Part shown: piece after piece, positions 1 through 9,899 of the stretch
Numbering within the stretch: the stretch's first letter is position 1
Layout of the letters: the number at the start of each line of letters is the position of its first letter
Assembly: GCF_945859685.1 (NCBI RefSeq)
Contig: NC_079147.1
Location: 103,399,525 to 103,463,524, forward strand
Reading direction: 5' to 3'
Length of the DNA: 64,000 bases
Source: Eupeodes corollae
Lineage: Eukaryota > Arthropoda > Insecta > Diptera > Syrphidae
Program-made: the position numbers and the translations under genes
Notes under the pieces: generated by a model
Seen by the model: only the letters and a program-made list of their open reading frames with translations
The model's database searches: none
What the model was told of the DNA's origin: nothing

Positions 1-304
1 GGAAGTACTAGGGCCAAACGGAGAACCATAATATATTCCTACCTGACAAGTGCCACCTGTACAAAATCCTAATACACAACAACCTAATGGACAAAGCTTC
101 AATTGACAAACACCTATTTCAGCTGATAAATTCAGAAACTTTTTACAAAAAGCTTAATTTGAACACTATTTAATTTTAAAGCCTATATTCTTTTGAGCTA
201 CTTATCAGGAAACTTTTAGGCGTACTTTTATCCACAAAAATCAACAAACCAGTACCGCAATATCATTATGGAAGTCCGTAGGACTACCAAATTGTATTAG
301 ACTT
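1..304. other. Unassigned sequence at the window start
   Basis: No gene or repeat is recognised here. The segment is AT-rich. A short open stretch near positions 50-170 on the plus strand could be the end of an element truncated by the window edge, but no motif supports that. Confidence 0.3.
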
Positions 305-1120
305 TAAAGAAAACGAATCCTTGGTATGTTGAAGAATGCGCAGTACTGAAGCAGGATATAATAAATATACGAATGCAAATTTTTCAACGGAAAACAAGAG
401 CAGCTAGAGAAGTATAAACTAATCTGAGTTATTGCAGACATGTGCAGAGTTAATGCAAGGAGATGCTCTATCATGTGATTCCTTGAATATAATCCTGAAG
501 ATGATTTTTCGCAAGAGTGGTGTTATTTAGAGCTGGAAAGAACTGTCTTTACCGGATCTCCACATTTTCTTGGCTATGCGGACGATATCGACCTCATCGG
601 CCACTTAAAGTGAGCTATTTTAGAAGCATTTACAACTAAAGATAAACAGTCAAAACGTGCAGATCTTGAAGTGAATCAGGATAAAACAAAGTATATGCTA
701 TCAACAAACTATCCAATAATGAGGACAAAAATGGTCACTATTCACCTACCTAGGAATTAATATCAATAAAACGAACGCCACTTTCGTAGTCAAGTGGGTT
801 CAAGACTTCATTTGCGAAACTTTACAAGACTTTAATTTTACCAGTTTTACTTTAATGCATCGAGTGCTGGACGATAAATGAAAATTCGGAATTGTTACTG
901 GTTACTTAAGAGAGAAAAATCCTTCGTCGGATATTTATTCCCATATGGGAAAAAGGCGGAGGACTTCTCCTCCGTGAATCCGCTAAAAGGACCAGGTAGT
1001 TGCTAACTCAACAGCCCAAAGCGCACTGACTGGAGGGAGCTTCCAAGGGACGGCAAAGTATGTGAGAACGCAATATCTCAATTGGGATCGGGTGCAACTT
1101 CACTTCGTTTAGTTCTATAA
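305..1120 (+). pseudogene. RTE-like non-LTR retrotransposon remnant (RT region)
   Basis: This is a badly decayed reverse transcriptase. Pieces in different frames match other RTE-like copies in the window. Near 310-420 the translation reads NPWYVEECAV followed by KTRAAREV, the basic linker between endonuclease and RT. Near 460-480 it reads QGDALSC (RT motif B). Near 575-600 it reads YADDIDLIG (catalytic YADD). Near 680-710 it reads KTKYMLS, and the C-terminal part around 890-960 contains ERKILRRIF. Stops and frameshifts separate all of these and the endonuclease is missing. RTE elements encode an apurinic-type endonuclease plus RT and move by target-primed reverse transcription. The order of the pieces supports one ancient copy. 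Clade assignment is by resemblance only. Confidence 0.6.
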
Positions 1121-1341
1121 TTTAATTACGTGGTCTTATTCCATCAAAGCTCTACGAGCGTTGCTAACATGATACTTTACAAATGGTGAAACATTTACAA
1201 GTTATTAGATATTATTTTTGAAAAAAAAAATTATTTTTCTGTAAGCTTTTTTATAAAAATCATCCACCGTCGAAAGTGAGAAAAGAAAAATTATATTAAT
1301 AATAGACCGATTGATGATAAATGTTATACGAGAGGATCTCT

Positions 1342-1562
1342 GCCTGTACCACCTAAAATTTTGTTCACAGGTAATGCCTCTTGAGGAATATTGTCAAATC
1401 CTCGAAGATTATCTAATTCTTGTCATGAAAAATGCTTTCTCAATTTAGCCGTTCGGATTCGGCTTAAAACTGACACACAGGAATGGTTGAAAATTTTAAG
1501 ACATTAGGCCCTGGTTTTTTTTGGACTCTTGCGCCGAATAATTTATAATGATAAATGTCAAA
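1342..1562 (+). repeat. tRNA-derived SINE copy, 5'-truncated
   Basis: This copy shares the body of the SINE seen complete at 4722-5036: the CTGCCTGTRCCACC end of the tRNA-like head, a CAGGTAATGCCTCTTG block, AGCCGTTCGGATTCGGCT and a GGCCCTGGTT block followed by TTGCGCC. The A-box part of the head is missing and a block near GTAGGTCCC is deleted. The many differences from the other copies suggest an old insertion. Confidence 0.75.
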
Positions 1563-2235
1563 AATTTAAAAGAAAACAGTTTGAAAGTTAGAAAATACAA
1601 AGTAAGCCCTAATTTTTTGAGAATAATCCTTTGGTTTAAAATACTCTTCATCTTTTATTGTTTTGAAAATTTCTTTTTTGGTCTTAATATTATACACATA
1701 CAATATATTAGCCACTTTTGAAATTATTTGCACAGTTTTCAATACATTTGAAACTTAGCGTGTTATCCTTGTATGGAATGGTTCGTTAGAAAAAAAATAA
1801 TTTTGAAAACATTTTTAATTTATTGTTAAAAACGCCCTTTCTTTATTATAATAAGAATAACTAATTAAGATTTTTCGAAAAGTAAATAAAATACAATTAA
1901 TATTAAAACAAAATTACGAAAACATCAGCAATTTTATTGAAAAATATAAATTAACATTTGCAAGACATATTCGGGCTTCCAACACTTTAAAAAAAAAGTA
2001 ATTTAGTTCCTAGTTGCATAACGTTGTTGGCGTAGATATACGTACATACAAAATATATGTTAAATTCATTTCATCAAAAATTAGAAAACAATATTCAAAT
2101 TTAAATAATAATTTAGAAAATAATATAAATTAAGTATACGATTGCCTCACAAGAACGAATTTCCAACACTTTTTTTAATTCCATGGGAAATTTATTCAAC
2201 AAAAACAAAATTATTGAAGTTTATTATTAAAATTG
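1563..2235. other. AT-rich spacer without recognisable gene
   Basis: Long A and T runs with no open frame, splice-flanked exon or repeat that I can identify. It separates the SINE from the first hairpin-ended repeat. Confidence 0.4.
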
Positions 2236-3231
2236 GCAAAAGAGGCTGGGACGCGACCCACACTGATAACTTTCCATCCTGTCTGTCGATTGGTCTTGCT
2301 TGCGTAGGTGTTGTGTTTAAAAAAAAAAGTGTCACTTGAACTATTTTAAAAAAATTTAAAATTATCAACAACATTTTGCATATCATGAAATAGTTTAATT
2401 TCAAAATCTATTTTTGCTAACCAGATTTTTAGTCGAAAAAATAATTTTTACCAATTTTATCAGCAATTCTTAAAAGTTTTTTTTTCTTATATAAAGCAAT
2501 AAAAATTGGGTGAATTAAATTAATTTAAAGTCAATGTCTTATTATTCACGAGATATCGAAAACCAAAGAGAATTTTTAGCAATTTTGTGTACGTTTTTTG
2601 TAGATGTTATTTTTTTAGGAAAAGACTGACTATTGGATTTTTATAAAAGATTTTTGGGATGTCCACAACAATAAATAATTTGAAGCCAATGTTTTTAAAT
2701 TTTGAAAAGTTATTTAAATCGAAAGTAAATTCTTACTAAGTTTTAGTTTTTTTTAGGGTTTTAATTGATGTAAACAAAAGTAATTCAATTTTTCTCAAAA
2801 TTTGACTATTTGACAATTTCTTTTAAGCAATAAATTCAAATTTTTGAAAAAATATTTAAGTCGAAAATCAAATTTTACCAATACTTTTAGTTATGTTTTT
2901 TTCGGGTTTTTATTTTTGTAAAAAAAAACTGTCAGTTCGATTTTTCTTAAAATTTTACCAAATGTCAAAAAAGTTTTTTTTTATTTTATTATTTTGGAGA
3001 TAAAACCATTTTTTGTTCGTAAAATAATCGAGGTGACAAATATTTTTTTGTTAAGTTTTTTTGGATTTATAAAAAGCTGATTGTTTGTGTTTTTTTTTCT
3101 AAAAATATATTTTTTTGGTATCACGTTTAAATATATAATTTATAATTTACTTCAAGTCTCTAGCGTTATTGGTTCGATATTTACGGTTAAACAAAATGTT
3201 CACATTTTTAAAATTTCTATTTTAAAATAGT
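2236..3231 (+). repeat. Hairpin-ended noncoding repeat, copy 1 (hairpin end missing)
   Basis: It begins with the family's distal end (AAAGAGGCTGGGACGCGACC, then CACACTGATAACTT and CTGTCGATTGGTCTTGC). It then runs through AT-rich subrepeats that each contain a form of ATTCGATTTTTCTCAAAATTT followed by TTTGAAAAGATATTTGAGTCG. It breaks off in the block containing TCAAGTCTCTAGCG and GGTTAAACAAAAT, before the CG-rich block and the terminal hairpin. It abuts the SINE head at 3232. No coding capacity is visible. Confidence 0.75.
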
Positions 3232-3271
3232 AAGTAGTACCTATAGCATGATGGTTAGTGCGTTGCACTGT
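3232..3271 (+). repeat. SINE tRNA-like head fragment
   Basis: It contains the SINE promoter A-box region (TAGCATGATGGTTAGTGCG) and stops abruptly after GCACTGT. There it continues directly into Jockey LINE sequence rather than the SINE body. Confidence 0.75.
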
Positions 3272-3436
3272 ATCTGGTTAGATCAGTATTTATATTTGGA
3301 CAGACTTATAAATGCTTCTTTGACCAGGGCCAAAGAGCCTTCGCTCTGACGAAAAGGCTGTTTTACAGCAGTCGGCTACATGGCCCTCATACGCCTGAGG
3401 ATCGTTTATGGTTGTATTCTTGTGGTTCAACGTTGC
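3272..3436 (+). pseudogene. Jockey-type ORF2 fragment fused to a SINE head
   Basis: This closely matches the C-terminal ORF2 region of the Jockey copies at 17.3 and 29.4 kb: ATCTGGTTAGATCAG, the AGAGCCTTCGCTCTGACGAA block and ATGGCCCTCATACG, ending at GTTCAACGTTGCC. About 35 bases present in the other copies, after TTACAGCAGT, are missing. Neither the 5' nor the 3' end of the LINE is present. It runs straight into hairpin-ended repeat copy 2. Confidence 0.75.
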
Positions 3437-4337
3437 CGCGATGCGACCCACACTGATAACATCCCATCCTGCCTGTCGATGTGTCTTGCTTAAAAGTTTG
3501 TCTATATGTACTCGTATCAATTTTTAGCAAATTTTCTTCTATTTTTTGTAGATTTTATTTTTTATGAAAAAACAGACTTTTGGATTTTTATATAAAAATT
3601 AGTGAATATGAAAACCAATATTTTCTGTGAAGTAAAATAAGTTTCAAGCCAATATTTTTAATTTTTGAAAAGCTATTTGAGTCGAAAGTAAATTTTTACT
3701 AGGTTTTAGTATTGTTTTATTTTTTATAAAAAAATTGTCCATTCGATTTTTTTCAAAATTTTATCGAATGTTGAAAACAATATTTCTTATAAGTAAAAAT
3801 TAGTTAGAAGCTATTATATCCAATTTTTGAAAAGCTTTCTGAGTGGAAAATCATTTTTTACCAACTTTTGTTAATTTTGTTTTAGGTTTTTGTTTTGTTT
3901 TTTTAAATAACCGTCATTTCGATTTTTTTCAAAATTTTATCCGATGTCAAAACCATTATTCTTCGTTGCACAAAATTGTTTTGAAGTTGAAATCATATTT
4001 TTGTCGTAAAATTTAATAATAACCGTTGTTTTGATTTTTTTTTTAAATATACTTCTTTGATATCACGTTATAATATATTATATAAAATTTAATTCAAGTC
4101 TCTAGCGTTTTTGGTTCGAAAGATATTTAGGGTTAACCAAAATTTTCGCCTTTTTGGACGACGAAAAAAACGTCACGAACGTACGGACGTACGAACGTAC
4201 GTACACACGCACGCACAGATATCTTTCTAAAAATCTTTTATTTCGTCTCTATTGACCTTAAAACTTTGAGAAATGTCAAATTATTCAATTTGATAAATCG
4301 GACCCATTACAATAACTTCCTATGGGAAGTTAATAAA
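3437..4337 (+). repeat. Hairpin-ended noncoding repeat, copy 2
   Basis: This copy carries both recognisable ends. The distal end is GCGATGCGACCCACACTGAT. Subrepeats follow, then the TCAAGTCTCTAGCG block, a CG-rich block of alternating CGTACG and CACGCACG (about 4170-4220), and CGGACCCATTACAATAACTT. The terminal palindrome AACTTCC-TATG-GGAAGTT at 4314-4331 can form a 7-bp stem with a 4-base loop. Similarity to the other copies stops a few bases after the palindrome. Confidence 0.8.
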
Positions 4338-4721
4338 TAATTAAGGTTAAATTAAAAAGAATTCTTGATTTGTCTTGAACCGTCAAAAATGCAAAAAGAA
4401 TTGATTGAAATAAGAAAATAGGCCCCTTAAGAGAAACAATCTCTGCTTTAATTGTTTAATCAAGTTTCTGAGTAATAACTTACTAATTGATCAATTTCTG
4501 CCATCAGAAAACAATGAAGGATGTTCAGTTATTATCTGTATTTTGGAAAAATTACGGTCTTTGTTCACCAAATTCTATTGCTAAACATATAACGTGTTTG
4601 TTCCTTCCTCTAGGACTGCCCACGAGACGATATTCAAGGAGACTTTTGCTAGTGGATTTAATTTCCATTTAGAATTCTTTATATAAAATAGATTAAGATT
4701 ATGTCTAAAGACTTAAGTATT

Positions 4722-5036
4722 CAAATCAAATGGGGTGGCGCAACAGTCCGTTGTGAACCAGGGCCTAGTGACTTACAACTCTCAACCATTCCTGTGTGCG
4801 AGTATTGTTGTCAGGAATGGAAGGGACCTACAATTTTAGGCCGAATCCGAACGGCTAATTTGAGAAAGCACTTTTTCATGAAAAGAATTACTCTTGAAGG
4901 ATTTGTCAATTCCTCGCAAGAGGCAGTACCCGCGAAATTTTTTTTTTTTTTTAAATTAAGGTGGCACAGGCTAGGATTGAACCCAAGACCCCTTGCATGA
5001 CAGTCCACGCACTAACCATCATGCTACGGGTACTTA
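4722..5036 (-). repeat. Complete tRNA-derived SINE with 13-bp target duplication
   Basis: On the minus strand this shows a tRNA-like head with a pol III A box (TAGCATGATGG) and B box (GGTTCAATCC), then GTGCCACC, an A-rich stretch, a body with AGCCGTTCGGATTCGG, AGTCACTAGGCCCTGG and ACTGTTGCGCC, and an AT-rich tail. The same 13 bases, AGACTTAAGTATT, occur at 4709-4721 and 5037-5049. That is a target-site duplication and fixes both boundaries. It is the reference copy for five other full or partial copies in the window. It encodes no protein and must depend on LINE machinery. Confidence 0.9.
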
Positions 5037-5049
5037 AGACTTAAGTATT

Positions 5050-5455
5050 GTTGCAGTGAAATAAAGCTAAGTGAAATAAGGCCAAATTTCAAGAATTGGC
5101 CTTATTTTACTTTTGTAAACTGTAATAAACCAATTTTCAACAGTTGGTCACTTAAATAAAGCGAAATAAAGCTAAACTGGTCTTATTTCAATTTCAACGT
5201 AGTAATTTGTCATTAGTGCAAAAAAACATAGCACCTACCCCAAATCCTATGGTGTTAACCAAGGGGTGTGGTTGCATGCCCCCCCCCCCTTACGTATTCC
5301 ATCGTAAAAGTAAGTTGGTCTTTTTTCTCAAAATAGTTTGGCCTTATATCATTTAGCAGAGTGAAATATGACGAACTCCTGAATATTGACCGTACGTCAT
5401 TTTTGTAAAGTGCAATAAAGCCAAGTTTTGAAAGTTGGTCTTATTTTACGACACC
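5050..5455. repeat. Degenerate short direct and inverted repeats (TAAAGCCAA / GGTCTTATTTTA type)
   Basis: Versions of GAAATAAGGCCAAATTT, AATAAAGCCAAGTTTT and their rough complements GGCCTTATTTTAC and GGTCTTATTTTACG recur several times at irregular spacing. A C run at about 5279-5288 lies inside. The pattern is tandem-like but too diverged for a fixed period. Its function is unknown. Confidence 0.5.
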
Positions 5456-5462
5456 TTTAGGT

Positions 5463-6205
5463 TAGGTTAGGTTAGGTTATAGTGGCTGACCAAGATGAAA
5501 ACGGACACACTTATTCCAGTTTAATGGCCCACTGTGATACCACATTGAAGAACCGTTTCTTCCTCGTCCATACAGCTTCTGCAAAAGTCATTTGAGAGTA
5601 CGCCTAGTCTCCTGGCGTGCTTTCCTATTAGACACTGTCCGGTTATAACACCTATTATCTAGCTTATATGCGATCTGCTTAGAGAGAGCAAGCACCTTGA
5701 ACGGTTTAAATCCAGGGTTGGCCAGATGTTCTTTGTGACTTGACACGTGGTGATGTTGTTCCACCTGGTTGCCTACCCTCCTCACAGCGCGCGTCCTGCA
5801 TTAGCAACAGTTTACAAGTAGCGAGTGGTATGCCAGTACTTGGCAAACGTGGGAGGATGGGCTTTACTGTACCATTCCTGGCGAGTTCATCTGTCTTACA
5901 GTAACCTGGAATGTCTCTATGACCCGGCACCCAGCAAATATGAATAATAAACTGTTGCACCAATTCCATTAGAGATGATCGAAAGTTATGGACTGTTATA
6001 GAGTTTGTAGAGACAGAGTCCACAGATTTGATAGCGGCCTGACTATCAGAGAAAATACGGATATCAGATGTTGATAACACGTTTTCTTTGAGCCAGGACA
6101 AGAATTTCTTTATCGCCAAAAGTTCCGCCTGGAACACGCTACAATGATTGGGAAGGCGGAATGAGAGACTTAATTTCAGTCGTTCAGAGTACAAACCACC
6201 ACAAA
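5463..6205 (-). pseudogene. I/LOA-type retrotransposon 3' end with RNase H domain
   Basis: On the minus strand this encodes the RNase H part of ORF2. The open frame at 5706-6194 contains QAELLAIK (catalytic Glu region), FSDSQAAIKS (catalytic Asp region), WVPGHRDIPG and CKTDELARNGT. The first catalytic Asp is lost by 5' truncation. A shifted frame downstream reads TGHCLIGRHASRLGV and FCRSCMDEE, the zinc-knuckle-like C-terminus. The end is a block with GTGGTATCACAGTGG and then (CCTAA)n. RNase H in such elements removes the RNA template during target-primed reverse transcription. The copy is dead. I/LOA group membership is inferred from the RNase H and domain order. Confidence 0.8.
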
Positions 6206-6212
6206 CCCCTTC

Positions 6213-9200
6213 GGCACCGTTAATATTTTACAAAAAAAATTCATAGTCAGTTTTCAAATAACAAAATTAATGAATTTCATGACTTCATGTCAGCTTAAGA
6301 CTTGTGCACTTTTGTTTTTATATCACGAATCAAAGAAGCATTAACACAACTACTTTTTGCACTTCTTTCTTCTATTAAGAAGAAGAATTTCAAGACCCAG
6401 AAGGACCGACTAGACTCTCGGCTAAAAATATAAAATATGGAAGCTTCAAAACTATGTAGTATCGTCTCGTTGCCAATCTAATATAATACATAGTCTTCTA
6501 TACAATCTCCTAGAGTTTTCCGAAAATTCCAAATTACTTTGATACAAAAATTAATTAAAGTACGACCCAGTCTTGGACTTTAATTTTGTTGAAAACGTAC
6601 ATATCTGTGTCAATGTCTATAAGATTAAAATACCAATTTACTGTTCAACTTTTTATAACTTTAATGCATCTATGAGTTTAAAACGACTTAGCTTCACTTA
6701 AGCCAAAGATGTTTTTTTTAAATATTCAAACAACCAACAAATCAAGCTGCGACAAGTTGTAGTAGGAAAAAAATATATTTAAAAATTGCAAACCCTTAAT
6801 CGTTGGGCCCACACTATTTTTCAGAGTAGATAAGTTGATGGTCGTTATTTTAGTGAAATGTTGCCATGTTTTCAATAAATTTTTAGGCTTACAAAATATT
6901 TTTTTTTTTTTTCAACGTCATTTAAAGACATTTGATTGGCTGAATAATACCTTCCTTACCAAAGTGTGTATTCAACCTTAAGTTAAAGCTTTTTACATTT
7001 TTAAGGGAATATGGTCACCCTTGATATGAGAGTGAGTGTTGCTGTCTCTACTTTCTGATCCATTTTTTTTTTCTTTACAATAACAAAGATTTTGGTCAAG
7101 AATCCTTCTTATATCCTTATCGCCCAGGGTGTATTCACAATAAAATTTCCTGTAAAAAAAAACCTTATATCAGCTGCTGGAATATCTTGAAATCAAGAGC
7201 CAAGACATAATAACTATGGACCGACGACGACGAGTATGTAGAAAATTTTGGAAACAAAATCCGCACTGTTGAATAGAAAGTAAGAAAGATCCTTGAAATT
7301 GAGAATATAATACTATGGTATCTCTCAACCTTGGTATCAATGGAGTTGTCCCCTAAGGAGGATATATGTATGGTATATGTATGTTTGTATATAACCAAAC
7401 ATACATTATATACCAGCATATATGTATGTATGTATGTTGAGATATTTCATTTCAAAAAAAATATACAGAGGTTTGAGAAACAAAAACTTCCTTCACATTT
7501 TGTAACGACAACAACGACGAAGACGACCGACAAACCGAAGGAGAGGAATGAGGACGAGGGGAAATATAGCAAATTCATCACAACAACGAATCCCTTCGAC
7601 AGGATTAAGGTGGCGGGAGGAGAAAAAATACAGCCCCGAAGAGGGCGTTCAGCAAACAATCCAAACAACGTCGCTCCTCGAAATAAAGTAACAACAATGA
7701 GGATGCCAAAAAAAAAGGAAAAAAAAAGTTAAGGACGAAAAATTAAATAAGTTCAACGAAATTCGATTCTTAAGGGAATCCAATCAATTCCCTTCCGGCA
7801 TTGGTTTTCATATCATCTAACTTTATACCTCCATACACCGAGTTGTTTGTGTGAGATGAGTATTTATGTAGGTATGTGTGTTGCATTGTTCTATCCTGCG
7901 AAGCAAAGCTAAATTTACCATCCTTTGTATGAAAGGCCCTGGATCAGGATAAGGAAAAGGATGAGGATTAGAATGAAGATGAGGACGAGGATGAGCGACC
8001 GACTGACTATTTTGGCTATTTGATTTGTTTGAGCATTTAAAGTTACCTGCGTTTTGTGTTGCTCTATATTTAGGTATGCATCTAGAGCTAGTATAGGAAC
8101 CTGTGGACTTGAATGACATGTCCTGTTAGCATAGTGTTATACCCAGGACAATGCCATGCTGGATTGAACATCCAATAAATTTTTCAAAGAAAAGGAGAGA
8201 AAACGATTTCGGTTGTTTCTGGTTTTCTTTCTTTTCGCTTTTATTTTGGCACCGCACATCACCGGTACCGGTGGGTCCTTGAATTTCGAACTTGCTGTGC
8301 TGTGGTGGTTGGCGGATTGTCCTTTCTTTCTTTTTTTTTGAGAAAGAGAAATTCAGAAAAGTTTACGAAATTAACGTTGTTGTTGGATTATTTTTTCTGC
8401 TGACATACACTAAGGAAATTGAAGAAAACACAAAAAAGGATCTAGTGAGAGAGAATGAGAGGACAATGGAAGGTGACTGTTCGGGGATGAACTATTTTTC
8501 TCCCGATAGTGGTATTATATCACTATGGAAGCTCCTTCAGCCATGGAGCCATTCTCTGATGCTTTTTTTTGGTGCTTTCTTGCCGTCAATCCGGCCATTA
8601 ATTAGTGATGTACACCCAAACAAACATGTTATTTTGCACTACACTACCGACCGTACATTGTCCTGCCCATTTGCTGATTATATTGTAGGAATTCTTGGCC
8701 ATGAGCTGAGCTGAGACGAGCAGAACTGAGGGTGGTATATTGAGATAGTGGTATATTGGTATTTTGGTCAATGGTTTTTGTTTTGCTGGTCATCCAAATG
8801 ATGGACGGAAATGAATGTTGTATTTTAAGGACTTCAATTTCTTCCGTTTTTCCTTTGTCTTACATTTTTGTGCCATGAAAAGCAATTTTACGAAACGGAA
8901 CAACGTAAAGTTACCTTTCTATTTGATTGGTGTATGTAATTATACCGGTTTTGTTTGTACAAAGGCACAATAAAAACAATGGTATTTTATCCTTGACAAT
9001 TGGCCAATTTCAATTCTTTTGTGTTAAGTGGGTTTAATAGGAAAACTTTTATTGGACACGGACTTATGGACAGTGCTTGTTGCTTTTGTTAATAATATTG
9101 GTTTGACTGACAGACAGAGGTGTGCTGGTGGTGGTGGTGGGGGTGTATATTGATGTGATGATGATGACTGACGTTTTGAGAGGACATTTAGAAGTTTTCT

Positions 9201-9898
9201 TGTGTTTTGGAAATTAAAAAGATTTAAATATGTCAATAATTGAAAGTTTTGTGATTGTTTTAAGCAGGATAATCCCAAAATACAATGATATTGAGATTAA
9301 TAATTTGATTTGTTGTACTCGAAAGCTTAAGGAATTTTATTGAGGTTAAATCCAAAGTTCTTTAACTGATTTAAGTTTGTTTTTATAAACACAAAATTCA
9401 ACAACAAGTAATTGGTACAGAATTCTTAGGGCTTCAATAAAAAACGAGAATGCGTCAAAGAATTCGATGGATGGAGAGTATCTTTTGAAATCAGAATGAC
9501 GTTGAAAATTATAATGAGGCCTAAGGAATACTGCAAAATAGTAGTTAGGAAACTGTTCTCAGATAGAAGCTGTGGGTTGACTGACTGAAGAAAGAATTGT
9601 AGAATATCGAGCACTGCATTAATCTTACACAAAGGATAATAATTTCAGATATTGAAAATAGAAAAAAAGCAACAGTCTCAAGTTTGAAAAACAAACAAAT
9701 GCTTTTGAGATTTTAGGGTGTCGTCTTCAGGGTTACCTGGATCGTCCTAGTAATGGATTAAATCTTCTAAGAAGAGCAGACATTAATACGAAAAAAAGTC
9801 TTGGTATTTGTTGGCACGGTGATTTAGCAGAAATCTTGGAGCTTTTTTTCCCGCAAGAATGACGCTGGATGTAACAGCGTCACAGCGATGTATTTAAA
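6213..9898. other. Long stretch without a supportable gene
   Basis: I see microsatellites (TATG/TACA repeats around 7365-7440), purine-rich coding-like low complexity at 7500-7730 and 7930-8000, and a (GGT)n patch at 9125-9145. Open frames at 7331-7732, 8292-8714 and 9024-9278 (minus) show no known domain, conserved motif or splice logic. This is plausibly host intron or intergenic DNA. Confidence 0.5.
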
Positions 9899-9899
9899 A

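Noticed and set aside
4701..5000. 99-residue plus-strand frame
   Set aside because: It reads antisense through the SINE and its A-rich linker.
4963..5026. tRNA gene on the minus strand
   Set aside because: A and B boxes are present, but the sequence is the head of a SINE with a full body, tail and target duplication, and it does not fold into a complete tRNA.
5461..5482. (TTAGG)n read as telomeric or interstitial telomere DNA
   Set aside because: Only three to four units, and the same motif ends other I/LOA copies (26233; 47455-47471 on the other strand), so it belongs to the element.
7331..7732. 133-residue frame rich in Thr and Lys
   Set aside because: Starts in a TATG microsatellite and runs through low-complexity purine-rich DNA; no domain or splice context.
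8292..8714. 140-residue frame
   Set aside because: No recognisable motif, T-run-encoded Phe stretch at the start, no support beyond length.
9024..9278. Pro-rich minus-strand frame as a gene
   Set aside because: The PPPPPP run is the translation of a (GGT)n patch; no other evidence.
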